Source: Paenalcaligenes suwonensis (GTDB taxonomy: Bacteria > Pseudomonadota > Gammaproteobacteria > Burkholderiales > Burkholderiaceae_B). Taken from it: a stretch of 64,000 bases of DNA. The stretch lies in the NCBI RefSeq assembly GCF_011290505.1, contig NZ_JAANPV010000011.1:53256-117255 (forward strand), in the 5' to 3' direction. Shown here in pieces: positions 9,315 to 18,703 of this stretch (position 1 is its first letter; the number at the start of each line of letters is the position of its first letter). The position numbers and the translations under genes were made by a program. The notes beneath the pieces were generated by a model. That model saw only the letters and a program-made list of their open reading frames with translations, was not told the DNA's origin and did not search any database.

Positions 9315-9578
9315 ATGCGCATACTAGGACGTTTTGTAGTGGCTTTAGTGGTGGCAGTTGTCGCCAGTGTGGCGGCGGCGGGGGTGTTTTTGCCCGTGGC
9401 AGGTGTGCTTGAAGGGGGCGATTTCAATTGTTTTGCAACGGTTATAGCAGAATGCATTGAGGCTTTTCAATGGGGGCTGCTGTTGTATGGGCCGTGGTTT
9501 GTGATAGTGGGTGCCGTAGTGGGCACGCCGTTGTTGCTCATGCTATGGGCATGGTGGGAGTCCCGCCATGGTAGATAG
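9315..9578 (+). CDS. Small two-helix membrane protein upstream of chrA
   Basis: 87 residues with two hydrophobic segments: about residues 5-30, and 52-80 ending WAWWESRHGR. Between them lies a short loop with two Cys (NCFATVIAEC). No family recognised. Its last 11 nt overlap the start of the chromate transporter gene, so the two are probably co-translated. A role accessory to chrA is inferred only from this coupling. Confidence 0.6.
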   Translation: MRILGRFVVALVVAVVASVAAAGVFLPVAGVLEGGDFNCFATVIAECIEAFQWGLLLYGPWFVIVGAVVGTPLLLMLWAWWESRHGR

Positions 9579-10770
9579 GCGGGAGTCAGAGCGCAGTGCA
9601 TGGTTCGTGTTTTGGGTGTTTTTGCGCTTGGGCTTAACCTCCTTTGGTGGGCCCGTTGCACATCTGGGGTATTTTCATAGCGAGTTTGTAGAACGCCGCC
9701 GTTGGCTAAGTGAACAAAGCTATGCGGATCTGGTGGCGCTCTGTCAGTTTTTGCCAGGCCCCGCGAGCAGTCAAGTCGGGATGGCGATAGGCTTGTTACG
9801 CTCAGGCTATAAAGGGGCCTTTGCGGCATGGTTAGGGTTTACCTTGCCGTCAGCCATAGTGCTGATCCTCTTTGCGCTCGGGGTGGGCCTATACGGCCAT
9901 GCGATGCCGGTAGGGGTGTTGCAGGGGTTGAAAATCGTTGCTGTGGCAGTAGTCGCTCAGGCTGTATGGGGGATGGCACGGCAATTATGCCCCGATGCAG
10001 TGCGCGTAACCTTGATGGTAGCTGCTTGTTGTGCGGTGCTATGGCTACCGTTTACCTTTGTTCAGGTCATCGTGATTGCATTCGCAGCCTTGCTTGGCAT
10101 GGTCGTGTGTAAAGCCAGTACTAAAGGGCCTACAGAAGCCTTGCTCATCCCTGTTACACGACGCGCGGGAGTGCGGTGGTTAGTGCTGTTTGTCGTGCTG
10201 CTAATAGGGCTGCCTTTATTGGCGCTGCTGCACTCCAGTGTCTTGCTTTCGATGACGGATGCTTTTTATAGGGCAGGAGCTTTAGTGTTTGGCGGTGGGC
10301 ATGTGGTCCTGCCTTTGCTGCAAGCCGACATGGTACCTACAGGGCTAGTCAGTAACGAAACGTTTTTAGCTGGTTATGGAGCTGCCCAAGCAGTACCTGG
10401 CCCGCTGTTTACCTTTGCTGCATTTTTAGGGGCGTCGTTGCAAGGGCCTATTACCGGATGGTGGGGTGGCTTGATTGTGGTAGTGGTCATTTTCGTACCG
10501 TCGTTCTTGCTGGTTGTGGGGGCATTGCCGTTTTGGGAGCAGTTACGCCGTAATCAGCATGCGCAATCAGCGCTGATGGGGGTAAATGCGGCGGTGGTAG
10601 GGGTGTTAGTCGCTGCGTTGTACGACCCTGTATGGACCAGTGCCATTCATACGTCGCGTGATTTTGCTGTGGCACTTGTGGCGTTAGTGGCCTTGATGGT
10701 GTGGAAGTTACCGCCCTGGTTGGTGGTGTTGGGTACGGGTGGGCTTGTGGGCGTGTTCGCTATGGTGTGA
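9568..10770 (+). CDS. chrA: Chromate transporter ChrA
   Basis: 400 residues with two tandem CHR domains, the long-chain form of the CHR family. Diagnostic motifs are LTSFGGPVAHLG and CQFLPGPASSQVG in the first half, and FGGGHVVLPLL with AVPGPLFTFAAFLGA in the second. It acts in the inner membrane and in characterised members exports chromate. Other CHR members have unknown anion substrates, so resistance is likely but not certain. Follows, and overlaps by 11 nt, a small membrane protein. Confidence 0.93.
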   Translation: MVDRRESERSAWFVFWVFLRLGLTSFGGPVAHLGYFHSEFVERRRWLSEQSYADLVALCQFLPGPASSQVGMAIGLLRSGYKGAFAAWLGFTLPSAIVLILFALGVGLYGHAMPVGVLQGLKIVAVAVVAQAVWGMARQLCPDAVRVTLMVAACCAVLWLPFTFVQVIVIAFAALLGMVVCKASTKGPTEALLIPVTRRAGVRWLVLFVVLLIGLPLLALLHSSVLLSMTDAFYRAGALVFGGGHVVLPLLQADMVPTGLVSNETFLAGYGAAQAVPGPLFTFAAFLGASLQGPITGWWGGLIVVVVIFVPSFLLVVGALPFWEQLRRNQHAQSALMGVNAAVVGVLVAALYDPVWTSAIHTSRDFAVALVALVALMVWKLPPWLVVLGTGGLVGVFAMV

Positions 10771-10803
10771 TGGGCAACTCTAAACACATAAGGCGGAATA
10801 CTA

Positions 10804-10834
10804 AAAAGGCCGTATGAATGTCATACGGCCTTTT
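10804..10834. terminator. Bidirectional hairpin terminator
   Basis: 13-bp stem AAAAGGCCGTATG / CATACGGCCTTTT around AATGT, serving chrA and the convergent lipoprotein gene. Confidence 0.88.
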
Positions 10835-10863
10835 GTATACCAAGCAGTTACGTGGAAGGGGGC

Positions 10864-11670
10864 TTACAGCTTAACGGTTGTTTCGCTTTCTACCACCATA
10901 TCCAGAATATCTACGTATTTGGATGCATCAGCAGGGATGTTTTGACGTGTGTAGCGGTTAATACGCAAAACATTACGAATGCCAGGCTGGTGCTCGTAGC
11001 CTTGGATATCACCGTAGTAGAACTCCCAGTCGCCTGTTTTGGTTTTCAAGCCATTGTCGTTGTAGGTGATCTCACGGACTTTCAAGCACTGGTAATTTGG
11101 AATCATCCCGTGTGAGCATGCTTCACGTTGCGGTGCGACTTCCAAGAAAATACGTTCAGGCGCGCCACCGTACAGTGTTTCAGGTGTGGCTTCGCCTTGC
11201 ATGCGCCACTTAGTGCCATCCGTAAAGGTGAGTGTCAGTACCGGTGTGGCATCGTTGGTGTTGACGTCCCACTGGCTAACAGTAGGTAAGAATTGGCCGA
11301 CCTCATGTTCAAAGCGCATGACTTTTTCGTCTGCACACATTTTCATGGTGCTAGCAGGGTTGCTCACCGAAATATGCGAGCCATTGACGGTATAGCCACC
11401 ATTCATGATGTTGCACAAACCGTCTACAGAGACTTGGTTGTCCGAGAAGCTCAACACCAGAGGCTTACCTTCTAGGCCAGCAGGGGCTGCTTGGGGTTTT
11501 TGCCCTTTTGGAGTGACGGTATCCAATGCCCAGTTGTAGGCTTGTAGGGTCGTTTCGGTGCTCATCGAGGATTGCTGTGCAGAGGTAGTGTTAGCAGAAG
11601 GGACGCTGGAGCATGCCGCCAAGCCCATGATGGCAACGAAACCAGCAGTTAGCGCAAATTTTTTCTTCAT
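10864..11670 (-). CDS. META and DUF4377 domain lipoprotein
   Basis: 268-residue predicted lipoprotein. The signal peptide ends in a lipobox (MGLAAC). A META/HslJ-like domain (about residues 40-160; VDGLCNIMNGGYTV, MKMCADEKVMRFE) is followed by a DUF4377 domain (about 170-268) with paired Cys (CSHGMIPNYQC). The second ATG, at 11670, is chosen because AAGGA lies 6 nt before it; the ATG at 11676 abuts that site. META proteins are linked to heat-inducible and envelope stress functions in enterobacteria, but the role here is unknown. Confidence 0.87.
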   Translation of the reverse strand: MKKKFALTAGFVAIMGLAACSSVPSANTTSAQQSSMSTETTLQAYNWALDTVTPKGQKPQAAPAGLEGKPLVLSFSDNQVSVDGLCNIMNGGYTVNGSHISVSNPASTMKMCADEKVMRFEHEVGQFLPTVSQWDVNTNDATPVLTLTFTDGTKWRMQGEATPETLYGGAPERIFLEVAPQREACSHGMIPNYQCLKVREITYNDNGLKTKTGDWEFYYGDIQGYEHQPGIRNVLRINRYTRQNIPADASKYVDILDMVVESETTVKL

Positions 11671-11855
11671 GATCATTCCTTATTCAGCGAGGCAACGCGA
11701 GAATTCCGCGAAACGCAGACTTGCATTGTCTGTCTAGAAGCCGCTGATGGCAAGTTTGCTTAACGATCTATTACATTACAAGCACTCTGCAGTAGGTTTG
11801 TAAAGGCTGTCATCAAGTGGGCCGGTAAGGTAGGGATGCGCTATTACTCTATTAG

Positions 11856-12800
11856 TTAGAGCACTTTGCAACCGGCAGGCAATTCGGCGTGTTTTACATA
11901 GCGGCGTATTTCATCCGCTAATGCTGTAGCCGCTGGGGTAGGGGCATGGTCTTGCGGGAACATCAGGCACAGCGTACGCACCAGTTTTGGGGAGCGTAAT
12001 AATGAAAAGGATAAACCGGGAACCAATACGCGTTGTGCTGCTAACGAGGGCATAAGGGCAATGGCCAAGCCGCTTTGTACGATGGCAGCTTGGGAAGTAG
12101 TACTAGAGGCTTCATAGAAAGGGGCGGAGACTTCTATAGGTAGGTCTGGCCTAGATTGCAGCACGGCCATAATACCTGTCTCATCAATTACACCTACTAG
12201 CTTACGGTTTTGTAAGGTCTTCCAACTGACGCAGTTGCGCGTATCTGGGTGTATGTGCGTGTCATCGGTTCGGTAGAGCACGCCAAACTGATCTTCTAAG
12301 AGCGGTTCGCTTTCTAAACCATGCATATCCGCCCATCGGCTGGTTAAACCAAAATCAACCTCGCCAGCGACGACTTGACGTTGAATAGGCCCTGAGTTGG
12401 CATCGCGTAAGTACAAACGCACACCGGGATAGTGTTCCGAGAATACAGCAGCGGCTGGAGCGATCAAATCCGTAATGGCAGAGGGGGCGGCTGATACGCT
12501 GACACGCCCGGTTTTCAAGGCTCCGTAGCGCATGACGTCATCAATAGCGCCATCGAAATCCGCTAAAAGACGCGTAATTCGTGGTAAAAACTCTTTGCCA
12601 ATAGGGGTAAGTACTACCCTGCGGCTTGTGCGTACAAAAAGGGGTATTTCAAGGGCTGTTTCAAGCTGCTGAATCAGCCCTGTGACAGACGATTGTGTTT
12701 GGAATAAACGCCGCGCTGCCCTAGTGAAACTTGCCTCTTGGGCGACTGCAACAAAGGCATTTAAGTGCTTTAGGGTGATGTGCTTAGGAAGTCTATTCAT
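11856..12800 (-). CDS. LysR-family regulator of the D-aminoacylase operon (inferred)
   Basis: 314 residues from the ATG at 12800. The N-terminal HTH (ITLKHLNAFVAVAQEASF, TQSSVTGLIQQLE) precedes a LysR substrate-binding domain. An alternative TTG start at 12833 gives 325 residues; neither has a strong Shine-Dalgarno. Divergent from the D-aminoacylase gene at 12907, so it probably senses an acyl-amino acid or derivative and controls that operon. ATTGATCAAT (12812-12821), just upstream of the ATG, is a possible autoregulatory dyad. Confidence 0.9.
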   Translation of the reverse strand: MNRLPKHITLKHLNAFVAVAQEASFTRAARRLFQTQSSVTGLIQQLETALEIPLFVRTSRRVVLTPIGKEFLPRITRLLADFDGAIDDVMRYGALKTGRVSVSAAPSAITDLIAPAAAVFSEHYPGVRLYLRDANSGPIQRQVVAGEVDFGLTSRWADMHGLESEPLLEDQFGVLYRTDDTHIHPDTRNCVSWKTLQNRKLVGVIDETGIMAVLQSRPDLPIEVSAPFYEASSTTSQAAIVQSGLAIALMPSLAAQRVLVPGLSFSLLRSPKLVRTLCLMFPQDHAPTPAATALADEIRRYVKHAELPAGCKVL

Positions 12801-12906
12801 TTCAAATTGTGATTGATCAATTAACTTAAACAATTTTTCATATCAATAATCCTTTTGGATAATACGCCAAACTCCCGTTATTTGGGGAGGTCTGAGGAGT
12901 AAAGGT

Positions 12907-14397
12907 ATGCAACAGGACGATCGCAGAGTAGACGTCAAAATCACAAATGGTTGGATTATTGATGGAACTGCTAGCCCGCGCCAGAAAGGTGACGTGGGTA
13001 TTCGTGCTGGGCGTGTAGTGGCTCTGGGTGATTTGAGTGACTGGGCGGCTGAGAACGTTATTGATGCGACAGACAAGGTCGTAGCACCGGGTTTTATTGA
13101 TACACATGGGCACGATGATCTGATGTTCATCGAAAAGCCCGCCTTGGACTGGAAAACCAGTCAAGGCATTACATCGGTAGTGGTAGGTAACTGCGGCGTT
13201 AGCGCGTTTCCTGAGCCATTGCCGGGTAACCATGCCGCCGCATTGGCTCTGTTGGGTGATTCCCCTTTGTTTGGCAGCATGACGGCTTATACGCAAGCGG
13301 TACAAAAGCTGCAGCCTATGATTAACGTGGCTGCACTGGTGGGCCACGCGAACCTACGTATGGCCGTGATGGCTGATCCTATGGCAACGCCTACTGAAGA
13401 AGAACAACAGGCGATGGAGCGTTTGCTGGATGATGCCTTGTCTAACGGTGCCGTTGGTTTCAGTACTGGCTTGGCCTATGAGCCTGGTTGTATGGCGCAG
13501 CCTAGCGAGCTAGAAGGACTAGCCGCGGTAGCCGCCAAACATGGTTCCTTGCACACCAGCCATATTCGCAATGAAGGCGATACGGTTGAAGAGTCAGTAG
13601 AAGAGGTGTTGTCAGTAGGGCGAGACAGCCAATGCGCCACCTTGGTATCGCATCACAAATGCATGTTGCCGGCTAACTGGGGGCGCAGTCGCCATACATT
13701 AGCCAACATTGATCGTGCACGCGCCGAGGGCATGGAAGCCACGCTGGATATCTACCCGTACTCAGGCAGTTCTACCATCTTGATTCCTGAGCGTGCTCAT
13801 ACCATTGATCGCATTCGTATCACATGGTCTGAACCACACCCTGAGTGCAACGGCATGGAGTTATCGGAAGTTGCCGAACAGTGGGGATGTGACCGCGAAA
13901 CAGCGGCACGTAAGTTGTTACCTGCTGGCGCTATTTATTTTGCGATGGATGAGGCCGAAGTACACCGTATTTTTAGCCACCCATGTTGCATGGTGGGGTC
14001 TGATGGTTTGCCCGCTGATGCGCAACCGCACCCACGCTTGTGGGGGAGTTTTACCCGAATTCTAGGGCCATACGTGCGTGAAGCCGGGTTAATGCCACTA
14101 GAGCAGGCTGTTGCCAAAATGACGGCGTTGCCTGCATCGGTATTTGGCTTGAAAGATAGAGGCGTACTCCAAGCGGGTGCGTGGGCTGACGTAGTAATTT
14201 TTGATCCGGAAACGGTCACAGATTGCGCCACCTGGGAGCAACCAACCTTGCCATCAGAGGGTGTAGAAGCAGTGTTTGTGAATGGCGTACAGGTGTTTCC
14301 TCACGCGCCAGAACAACGGCCAGGTCAGGTGTTGAACCGGGCGTTTGCCGCTAAAGCAAAAAGTGTGGAACAAGGCGGCTCATCGCCATCGTTCTAA
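12907..14397 (+). CDS. N-acyl-D-amino-acid deacylase (D-aminoacylase)
   Basis: 496-residue cytosolic amidohydrolase that splits N-acyl-D-amino acids into a D-amino acid and a carboxylate. Metal-site motifs are all present: DTHGHDD (His67, His69), VVGNCGVS (Cys96), HTSHIRNEGD (His219), SHHKC (His249/250) and MVGSDG (Asp366). These positions nearly coincide with the Alcaligenes enzyme. Full family length. GAGG precedes the ATG. First gene of an operon with a permease, an SxxK hydrolase, a nitrilase-type amidase and N-formylglutamate amidohydrolase. The acyl or amino acid preference cannot be read; dihydropyrimidinase-like or imidase activity is a less likely alternative. Confidence 0.92.
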   Translation: MQQDDRRVDVKITNGWIIDGTASPRQKGDVGIRAGRVVALGDLSDWAAENVIDATDKVVAPGFIDTHGHDDLMFIEKPALDWKTSQGITSVVVGNCGVSAFPEPLPGNHAAALALLGDSPLFGSMTAYTQAVQKLQPMINVAALVGHANLRMAVMADPMATPTEEEQQAMERLLDDALSNGAVGFSTGLAYEPGCMAQPSELEGLAAVAAKHGSLHTSHIRNEGDTVEESVEEVLSVGRDSQCATLVSHHKCMLPANWGRSRHTLANIDRARAEGMEATLDIYPYSGSSTILIPERAHTIDRIRITWSEPHPECNGMELSEVAEQWGCDRETAARKLLPAGAIYFAMDEAEVHRIFSHPCCMVGSDGLPADAQPHPRLWGSFTRILGPYVREAGLMPLEQAVAKMTALPASVFGLKDRGVLQAGAWADVVIFDPETVTDCATWEQPTLPSEGVEAVFVNGVQVFPHAPEQRPGQVLNRAFAAKAKSVEQGGSSPSF

Positions 14398-14408
14398 TTT
14401 CATTATCT

Positions 14409-14448
14409 AGTCATGATCTGTGATGTTTTTACACGCGTGATCATGACT
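14409..14448 (+). other. Inverted repeat between D-aminoacylase and permease genes
   Basis: AGTCATGATC (14409-14418) and GATCATGACT (14439-14448) form a perfect 10-bp stem with a 20-nt loop. There is no T-tract, so it is more likely an mRNA processing or stability element, or an operator, than a terminator. Confidence 0.45.
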
Positions 14449-14514
14449 GCCAGCATCACAATAGGAACGGTAGAGGTACACAAGCCGCTCCCGAAGGACA
14501 GTTAAGGAGACCCC

Positions 14515-15921
14515 ATGACCTTCACGCAACAACCCACTGGCAAGCGCAATGCCGCTATGCTGGTGTACTTACTGGGGCTAGCAATAGCTCTTTACACCCA
14601 TTTCTACATGCCTGGCGAAACCTCCCTGTGGGGTTTGACACCAGTAGTAGTATTCGCTGTCATCGCCTTGCTGGGTGTTGATATTGTATTGGCGACCATC
14701 GGTGCGATTGTGCTGGGCGCTATCATGACCAGTACATCGCCTATCGCGATGGGTAAGCTGCTGGCTGACTCGCTAGGCTCCTTTATTGCCGTAGTGGGTT
14801 TGATTATTGTGTTGGGTGCTGGTGTAGGTGAAGTAGCCGCCCGAACCGGAGCAGCAGAACAACTGGTACGCGCCATTGTGAAGCGTATTGGTTTGTCTAA
14901 CCCCGTACGTGTACGTTTGGGCATCATGGTGGCTTCCACACTGATCTGTGGTGCACTGGGTACCTTAGCAGGCGGTAACGCGATTATTGCTGCCGTGGTG
15001 ATCCCTATTGCAGCAGCGGTGCGTTTGTCTCCACCTGCGGTAGCGGCATTGTTCCAAAGTGCGGGTTCAGCAGGTTTGGTGTTGGGGCCATTTACACCTA
15101 ACGTCGTGACCGTTACCGGTTTGACAGGTTTGAGCTACGGTGACTACTTGATGGTGGCTGGTTTGCCTATGGCTGCAGCAACCTTGTTGACCGGTTGGTT
15201 CATGTCTGGTCGCATCCAGAAAATGACCGCTGAAGATTTCCAATACGAAGAAGCAGCTAAAGGTGCTCCAGCATTTGATATCAATGCTAAAGCCTCTCCT
15301 AAAGCCGTTCGTGCGGCATGGGGTTTCTGCCTGACTATCGTTACCTTGGCGGTAGTGGGTGTGTTGGCTAAAGCAGGTTTTGCGTTCGCGATTATCGTGA
15401 TGGTGTCGTTGGGTGCCGTAACCGGTTTGGCTGGTGGCTTGAATCCACGTGAAATTCTGGAAGCTATGTACAAAGGTGCAGGTAAGCTGATCTGGATTTT
15501 CTTCCTGTTCTGGCTGTTCAACCCTGTATTGGTGTTGGTAGATCAGTTGAATGCTTACCATGCATTGTTGGATGCGGTTCAGCCTTACCTGATCGGTGTA
15601 AGTGGTGCTGCACTATGTATGATTATTGTGGGCTTTAACGTGATTGGTCACATTCCTGGTGCTGCCGTGGCACAGATGACCTTTACTGCGAAAATCTTTG
15701 GTCCCGTATTGGCCGCCGCCGGTGTAGGTCCAGCCGCCACTACTGCGGTGATTTTGGGTAGTTCACAGATTGACTGGTTTGGTCCATTCCCATCGTCAGA
15801 TATGTTTGGTCAGATGGGCTTGGCACGATCCACACAGCTTAAATACATGCTCTATAACGGTTGGGCAGTCATGGCCATCAACTTGTTGATGTTTGCTGGC
15901 TTGTTCATGATTCTAGAGTAA
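14515..15921 (+). CDS. Ion-transporter-superfamily permease (GntP/NhaC-like)
   Basis: 468 residues with about 11-12 hydrophobic helices. Features of the ion transporter superfamily are visible: paired halves, a re-entrant Gly-rich stretch ([13 protein letters not shown]) and a second one near residue 415 ([16 protein letters not shown]). AAGGAG precedes the ATG. Its place directly after the D-aminoacylase gene, in a run of hydrolases, suggests uptake of the substrate (an N-acyl amino acid or small peptide derivative). Exact family (GntP, NhaC or YfcC type) is uncertain. Confidence 0.8.
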   Translation: MTFTQQPTGKRNAAMLVYLLGLAIALYTHFYMPGETSLWGLTPVVVFAVIALLGVDIVLATIGAIVLGAIMTSTSPIAMGKLLADSLGSFIAVVGLIIVLGAGVGEVAARTGAAEQLVRAIVKRIGLSNPVRVRLGIMVASTLICGALGTLAGGNAIIAAVVIPIAAAVRLSPPAVAALFQSAGSAGLVLGPFTPNVVTVTGLTGLSYGDYLMVAGLPMAAATLLTGWFMSGRIQKMTAEDFQYEEAAKGAPAFDINAKASPKAVRAAWGFCLTIVTLAVVGVLAKAGFAFAIIVMVSLGAVTGLAGGLNPREILEAMYKGAGKLIWIFFLFWLFNPVLVLVDQLNAYHALLDAVQPYLIGVSGAALCMIIVGFNVIGHIPGAAVAQMTFTAKIFGPVLAAAGVGPAATTAVILGSSQIDWFGPFPSSDMFGQMGLARSTQLKYMLYNGWAVMAINLLMFAGLFMILE

Positions 15922-15937
15922 GAAGAGAGGCATAAAA

Positions 15938-16786
15938 ATGTTTACATTGGGTAGCGAAACACTGGATGTGCAGGCAGTACGCGTGCAACTAGAGAGTAGC
16001 CTGACACCATTGTTGGAAAAAGAGCCTGCACGCATTTCGATGGCAGTGCGGACTCTGGATGGCGTTAGCCTGTTTGATTGGCATGTACAGCGCGCGATGC
16101 CGTCGGCCAGCTTGATCAAGGTACCCATGTTGCTTTGTTTGCTGGAAGAAGTGGCCAAAGGCCGCGTGAGCCTAGATGATATACGGGCTTTGCCTGATAG
16201 CAATAGGGCTGGCGGCACCGGCATTTTGAGTCAATTGCCGGGTGTGCAGGCGCTAAGCCTACGTGAATTGGCACACCTGATGATTGTGCTGAGCGATAAC
16301 GTCGCCACCAACGCCCTGATTGATGTGCTCGGCATGGATCGCATTAATCAGTGGTGCAGGCAGGCTGGCTTGGCGTACACCGAACTGCAACGCCACATGA
16401 TGGATGCGCAAGCTCGAGCACAAGGTAAAGATAACTGGACGAGTGCAGCCGATGCTTGCACTACCTTGTTGTACTTATTGCAATCCCCCGTATTACCTGA
16501 GGCGTTGCGTCACGAAGGTTTGCAAATGTTGGCCGATCAGCGCGAGCGTGGCCACTTTGCGGCGACATTGCCAGCCGACGTCGAGCTTGCTCATAAAACA
16601 GGCTCTTTGCCTGGTTTGCGCCATGATGCTGGGGTGATGACGGTAGGTAAGCGCAGCGTGGTATTGGCTGTGCTGGCTGATGGTTTTACCGATGCGCGCA
16701 CGAGCTCCACCCTTTATGGTGGTGAAGGTGCAGCGGTACTGTCTACGTTGGCAGCAACCGTCGCTGGTGTACTGCGAGCCGCTTAA
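15938..16786 (+). CDS. Cytosolic serine hydrolase of class A beta-lactamase fold
   Basis: 282 residues carrying the three active-site motifs of the SxxK acyltransferase group: SLIK (Ser58-Lys61), SDN (119-121) and KTG (220-222). There is no signal peptide: the N-terminus MFTLGSETLD is polar, so the enzyme should stay in the cytosol, unlike true beta-lactamases and penicillin-binding proteins. The omega-loop region reads DNWTSAAD rather than the ExxLN of class A beta-lactamases. It follows the permease by 16 nt. Probably hydrolyses an amide or lactam imported by the permease; antibiotic resistance is not supported. Confidence 0.82.
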   Translation: MFTLGSETLDVQAVRVQLESSLTPLLEKEPARISMAVRTLDGVSLFDWHVQRAMPSASLIKVPMLLCLLEEVAKGRVSLDDIRALPDSNRAGGTGILSQLPGVQALSLRELAHLMIVLSDNVATNALIDVLGMDRINQWCRQAGLAYTELQRHMMDAQARAQGKDNWTSAADACTTLLYLLQSPVLPEALRHEGLQMLADQRERGHFAATLPADVELAHKTGSLPGLRHDAGVMTVGKRSVVLAVLADGFTDARTSSTLYGGEGAAVLSTLAATVAGVLRAA

Positions 16787-16851
16787 GCGTGTAGCAATGA
16801 TGAATTACCCAGCGTGCGGTTGGCGCTGGGTGCAAAGAGAAAGGAATAGCC

Positions 16852-17676
16852 ATGACAACAACACGAGTCGCACTGGTTCAAGTCGATAGTGGACGGGATC
16901 GTGATGCCAATTTGGCCGAGCTAGAGCGCTGGGTAGTGGCTGCTGCCAACGATGGCGCAAAGCTGATCATTACACCCGAGTACAGCGATGTGCGCGGTGA
17001 TAAAGAGTGGGTAAGCGCACACGCTACCCCCATTCCTGGTATGGTAACCGAGCGTTTTGCGTCGTTGGCTCGCCAAACTGGCGCCTGGATACAGTTAGGT
17101 TCTATGCACGAGCAAGGGGCCGATGGCCAACGTTTGGGTAACACCAGTGTGGTGTTCTCCCCAGATGGCGAGATCGCTGCTACGTACCGCAAAATCCATT
17201 TGTACGATGCGGTAGTTAACGGTGTCACGTACCGCGAATCTGATGAGTTCTGTCATGGCGGACACTTACAAAACGTACAAATTGGCGACCTAAATCTAGG
17301 TCTAAGCATTTGCTACGATATGCGTTTTTCCGAGCTATTCCGTACTTTACGTGCCCGCGGTGCGAATGTGTTGGTGGTACCTGCTGCGTTTAATGTGCAT
17401 ACTGGCAGAGATCACTGGGAAGTGTTGTTGCGTGCGCGTGCTATTGAAAACCAGTGTTATGTATTGGCCGCCGCGCAAATAGGTGGGCCAGGCCCAGCCA
17501 TGCCGTGCTTAGGCCGTAGCATGATTATTGATCCTTGGGGTACGGTGCTAGCATGCATGCCAGATCAGGCCGGCTACATCTGCGCTGATCTAGACCCTGC
17601 TCGCGTAGCGCGGATGCGTGAATCGCTACCGGCGTGGGATCATCGCCGTGGTGATTTGTACCCTATACCGCAGTAA
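16852..17676 (+). CDS. Carbon-nitrogen hydrolase (nitrilase superfamily amidase)
   Basis: 274-residue cytosolic amidase. The catalytic triad is visible as Glu43 (IITPEYSD), Lys114 (TYRKIHLYD) and Cys154 (LSICYDMRF). The overall pattern fits the Nit/omega-amidase branch acting on terminal amides such as alpha-ketoglutaramate, but N-carbamoyl hydrolases share the triad. AAAGGA precedes the ATG. Lies between the SxxK hydrolase and N-formylglutamate amidohydrolase in the same operon, so it probably removes ammonia from a glutamine-like or carbamoyl intermediate. Confidence 0.88.
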   Translation: MTTTRVALVQVDSGRDRDANLAELERWVVAAANDGAKLIITPEYSDVRGDKEWVSAHATPIPGMVTERFASLARQTGAWIQLGSMHEQGADGQRLGNTSVVFSPDGEIAATYRKIHLYDAVVNGVTYRESDEFCHGGHLQNVQIGDLNLGLSICYDMRFSELFRTLRARGANVLVVPAAFNVHTGRDHWEVLLRARAIENQCYVLAAAQIGGPGPAMPCLGRSMIIDPWGTVLACMPDQAGYICADLDPARVARMRESLPAWDHRRGDLYPIPQ

Positions 17677-17696
17677 ACAGGAAGTGGAGTAAACGG

Positions 17697-18512
17697 ATGA
17701 CTGAAGCAACCAAAGCAGTTTTTGAGTTTCATGCTGGGACAGCCCCGTTGCTGATTTCCATGCCACACGTAGGAACGCATGTGCCTGCCGAGGTATTGGA
17801 ACGCATGAGTCCCGCCGCCCGCCAGTTGCAAGACACCGACTGGCATTTACCTCGTCTATACGAGTGCGCCCGTGAGCTAGGGGCTTCGATTCTGATCGCC
17901 AATTACTCCCGTTATGTGGTGGACCAAAACCGTCCCCCAGATAACGCCAGTTTGTATCCAGGGCAAAGCGTCACTGGCCTATGCCCGTTGGATACGTTTG
18001 GTGATGAACCGTTGTATCAAGCTGGTGCTGAGCCAGATGATGCTGAGGTGGCAGCAAGGCGCGATGCGATTTGGCGCCCTTATCACCAACAATTGAAGCA
18101 AGAACTTGAGCGTTTGCATGCCCAGTTTGGTCGTGTAGTGCTGTGGGATGCGCATTCAATACGCTCTATAGTGCCCCGGTTTTTTGATGGCAAACTGCCA
18201 GATCTAAACTTTGGTACGGCTGATGGTGCTAGTTGTGATCCAGAATTAGCCCTGCGTCTACTGACAGTAGCGCAACACGATGAACGCTATAGCAGCGTTC
18301 TGAATGGCCGCTTTAAAGGTGGTTACATCACACGTAATTATGGTGACCCAGCCAGAAACATCCATGCGGTACAGCTGGAGATGGCGCAGTGTTGCTATAT
18401 GGAAGAAAAGTGGCCATTCGAGTATCAAGAAGAAGTTGCCAAGAATGTGCAACCCTTAATCAAGTCTCTGTTGAGTGAAGCGTTAGCCTTTGCTCAGGAC
18501 AAGCGTGATTAA
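17697..18512 (+). CDS. N-formylglutamate amidohydrolase family protein
   Basis: 271 residues. Family motifs: MPHVGTHVP, SRYVVDQNRPP, WDAHSIRS and GGYITRNYG. In histidine degradation HutG hydrolyses N-formyl-L-glutamate to formate and glutamate. No other hut gene is present here, and the gene instead closes the D-aminoacylase operon. That suggests an N-acyl (perhaps formyl) glutamate-like product in this pathway, which is inference. A strong terminator follows 25 nt after the stop. Confidence 0.9.
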   Translation: MTEATKAVFEFHAGTAPLLISMPHVGTHVPAEVLERMSPAARQLQDTDWHLPRLYECARELGASILIANYSRYVVDQNRPPDNASLYPGQSVTGLCPLDTFGDEPLYQAGAEPDDAEVAARRDAIWRPYHQQLKQELERLHAQFGRVVLWDAHSIRSIVPRFFDGKLPDLNFGTADGASCDPELALRLLTVAQHDERYSSVLNGRFKGGYITRNYGDPARNIHAVQLEMAQCCYMEEKWPFEYQEEVAKNVQPLIKSLLSEALAFAQDKRD

Positions 18513-18536
18513 GCAATCCCTTGCCACAACAAGTTC

Positions 18537-18563
18537 GCACCCCTTTACGGGGTGCTTTTTTTT
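18537..18563 (+). terminator. Rho-independent terminator of the D-aminoacylase operon
   Basis: 7-bp stem GCACCCC / GGGGTGC with loop TTTAC, followed by eight T. Confidence 0.9.
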
Positions 18564-18703
18564 GCGCTACGGAAATGGAGTAGGGCGGTGGCGTAAGCGT
18601 CGAATGGTCTAGATATGGCTCTTAAAGTGGTAGACCTAAGCAGACCATTTTGCCGCTATAAAAGAAGCTCTGATTTTTATTCTTTTAGCTGCTGGAGCCA
18701 CGC

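Noticed and set aside
15938..16786. Class A beta-lactamase resistance gene
   Set aside because: No signal peptide, no ExxLN motif, and placement in a catabolic operon; kept as a cytosolic serine hydrolase.
17697..18512. Part of a hut (histidine degradation) operon
   Set aside because: No hutH, hutU or hutI is nearby; the gene is colinear with the D-aminoacylase operon.
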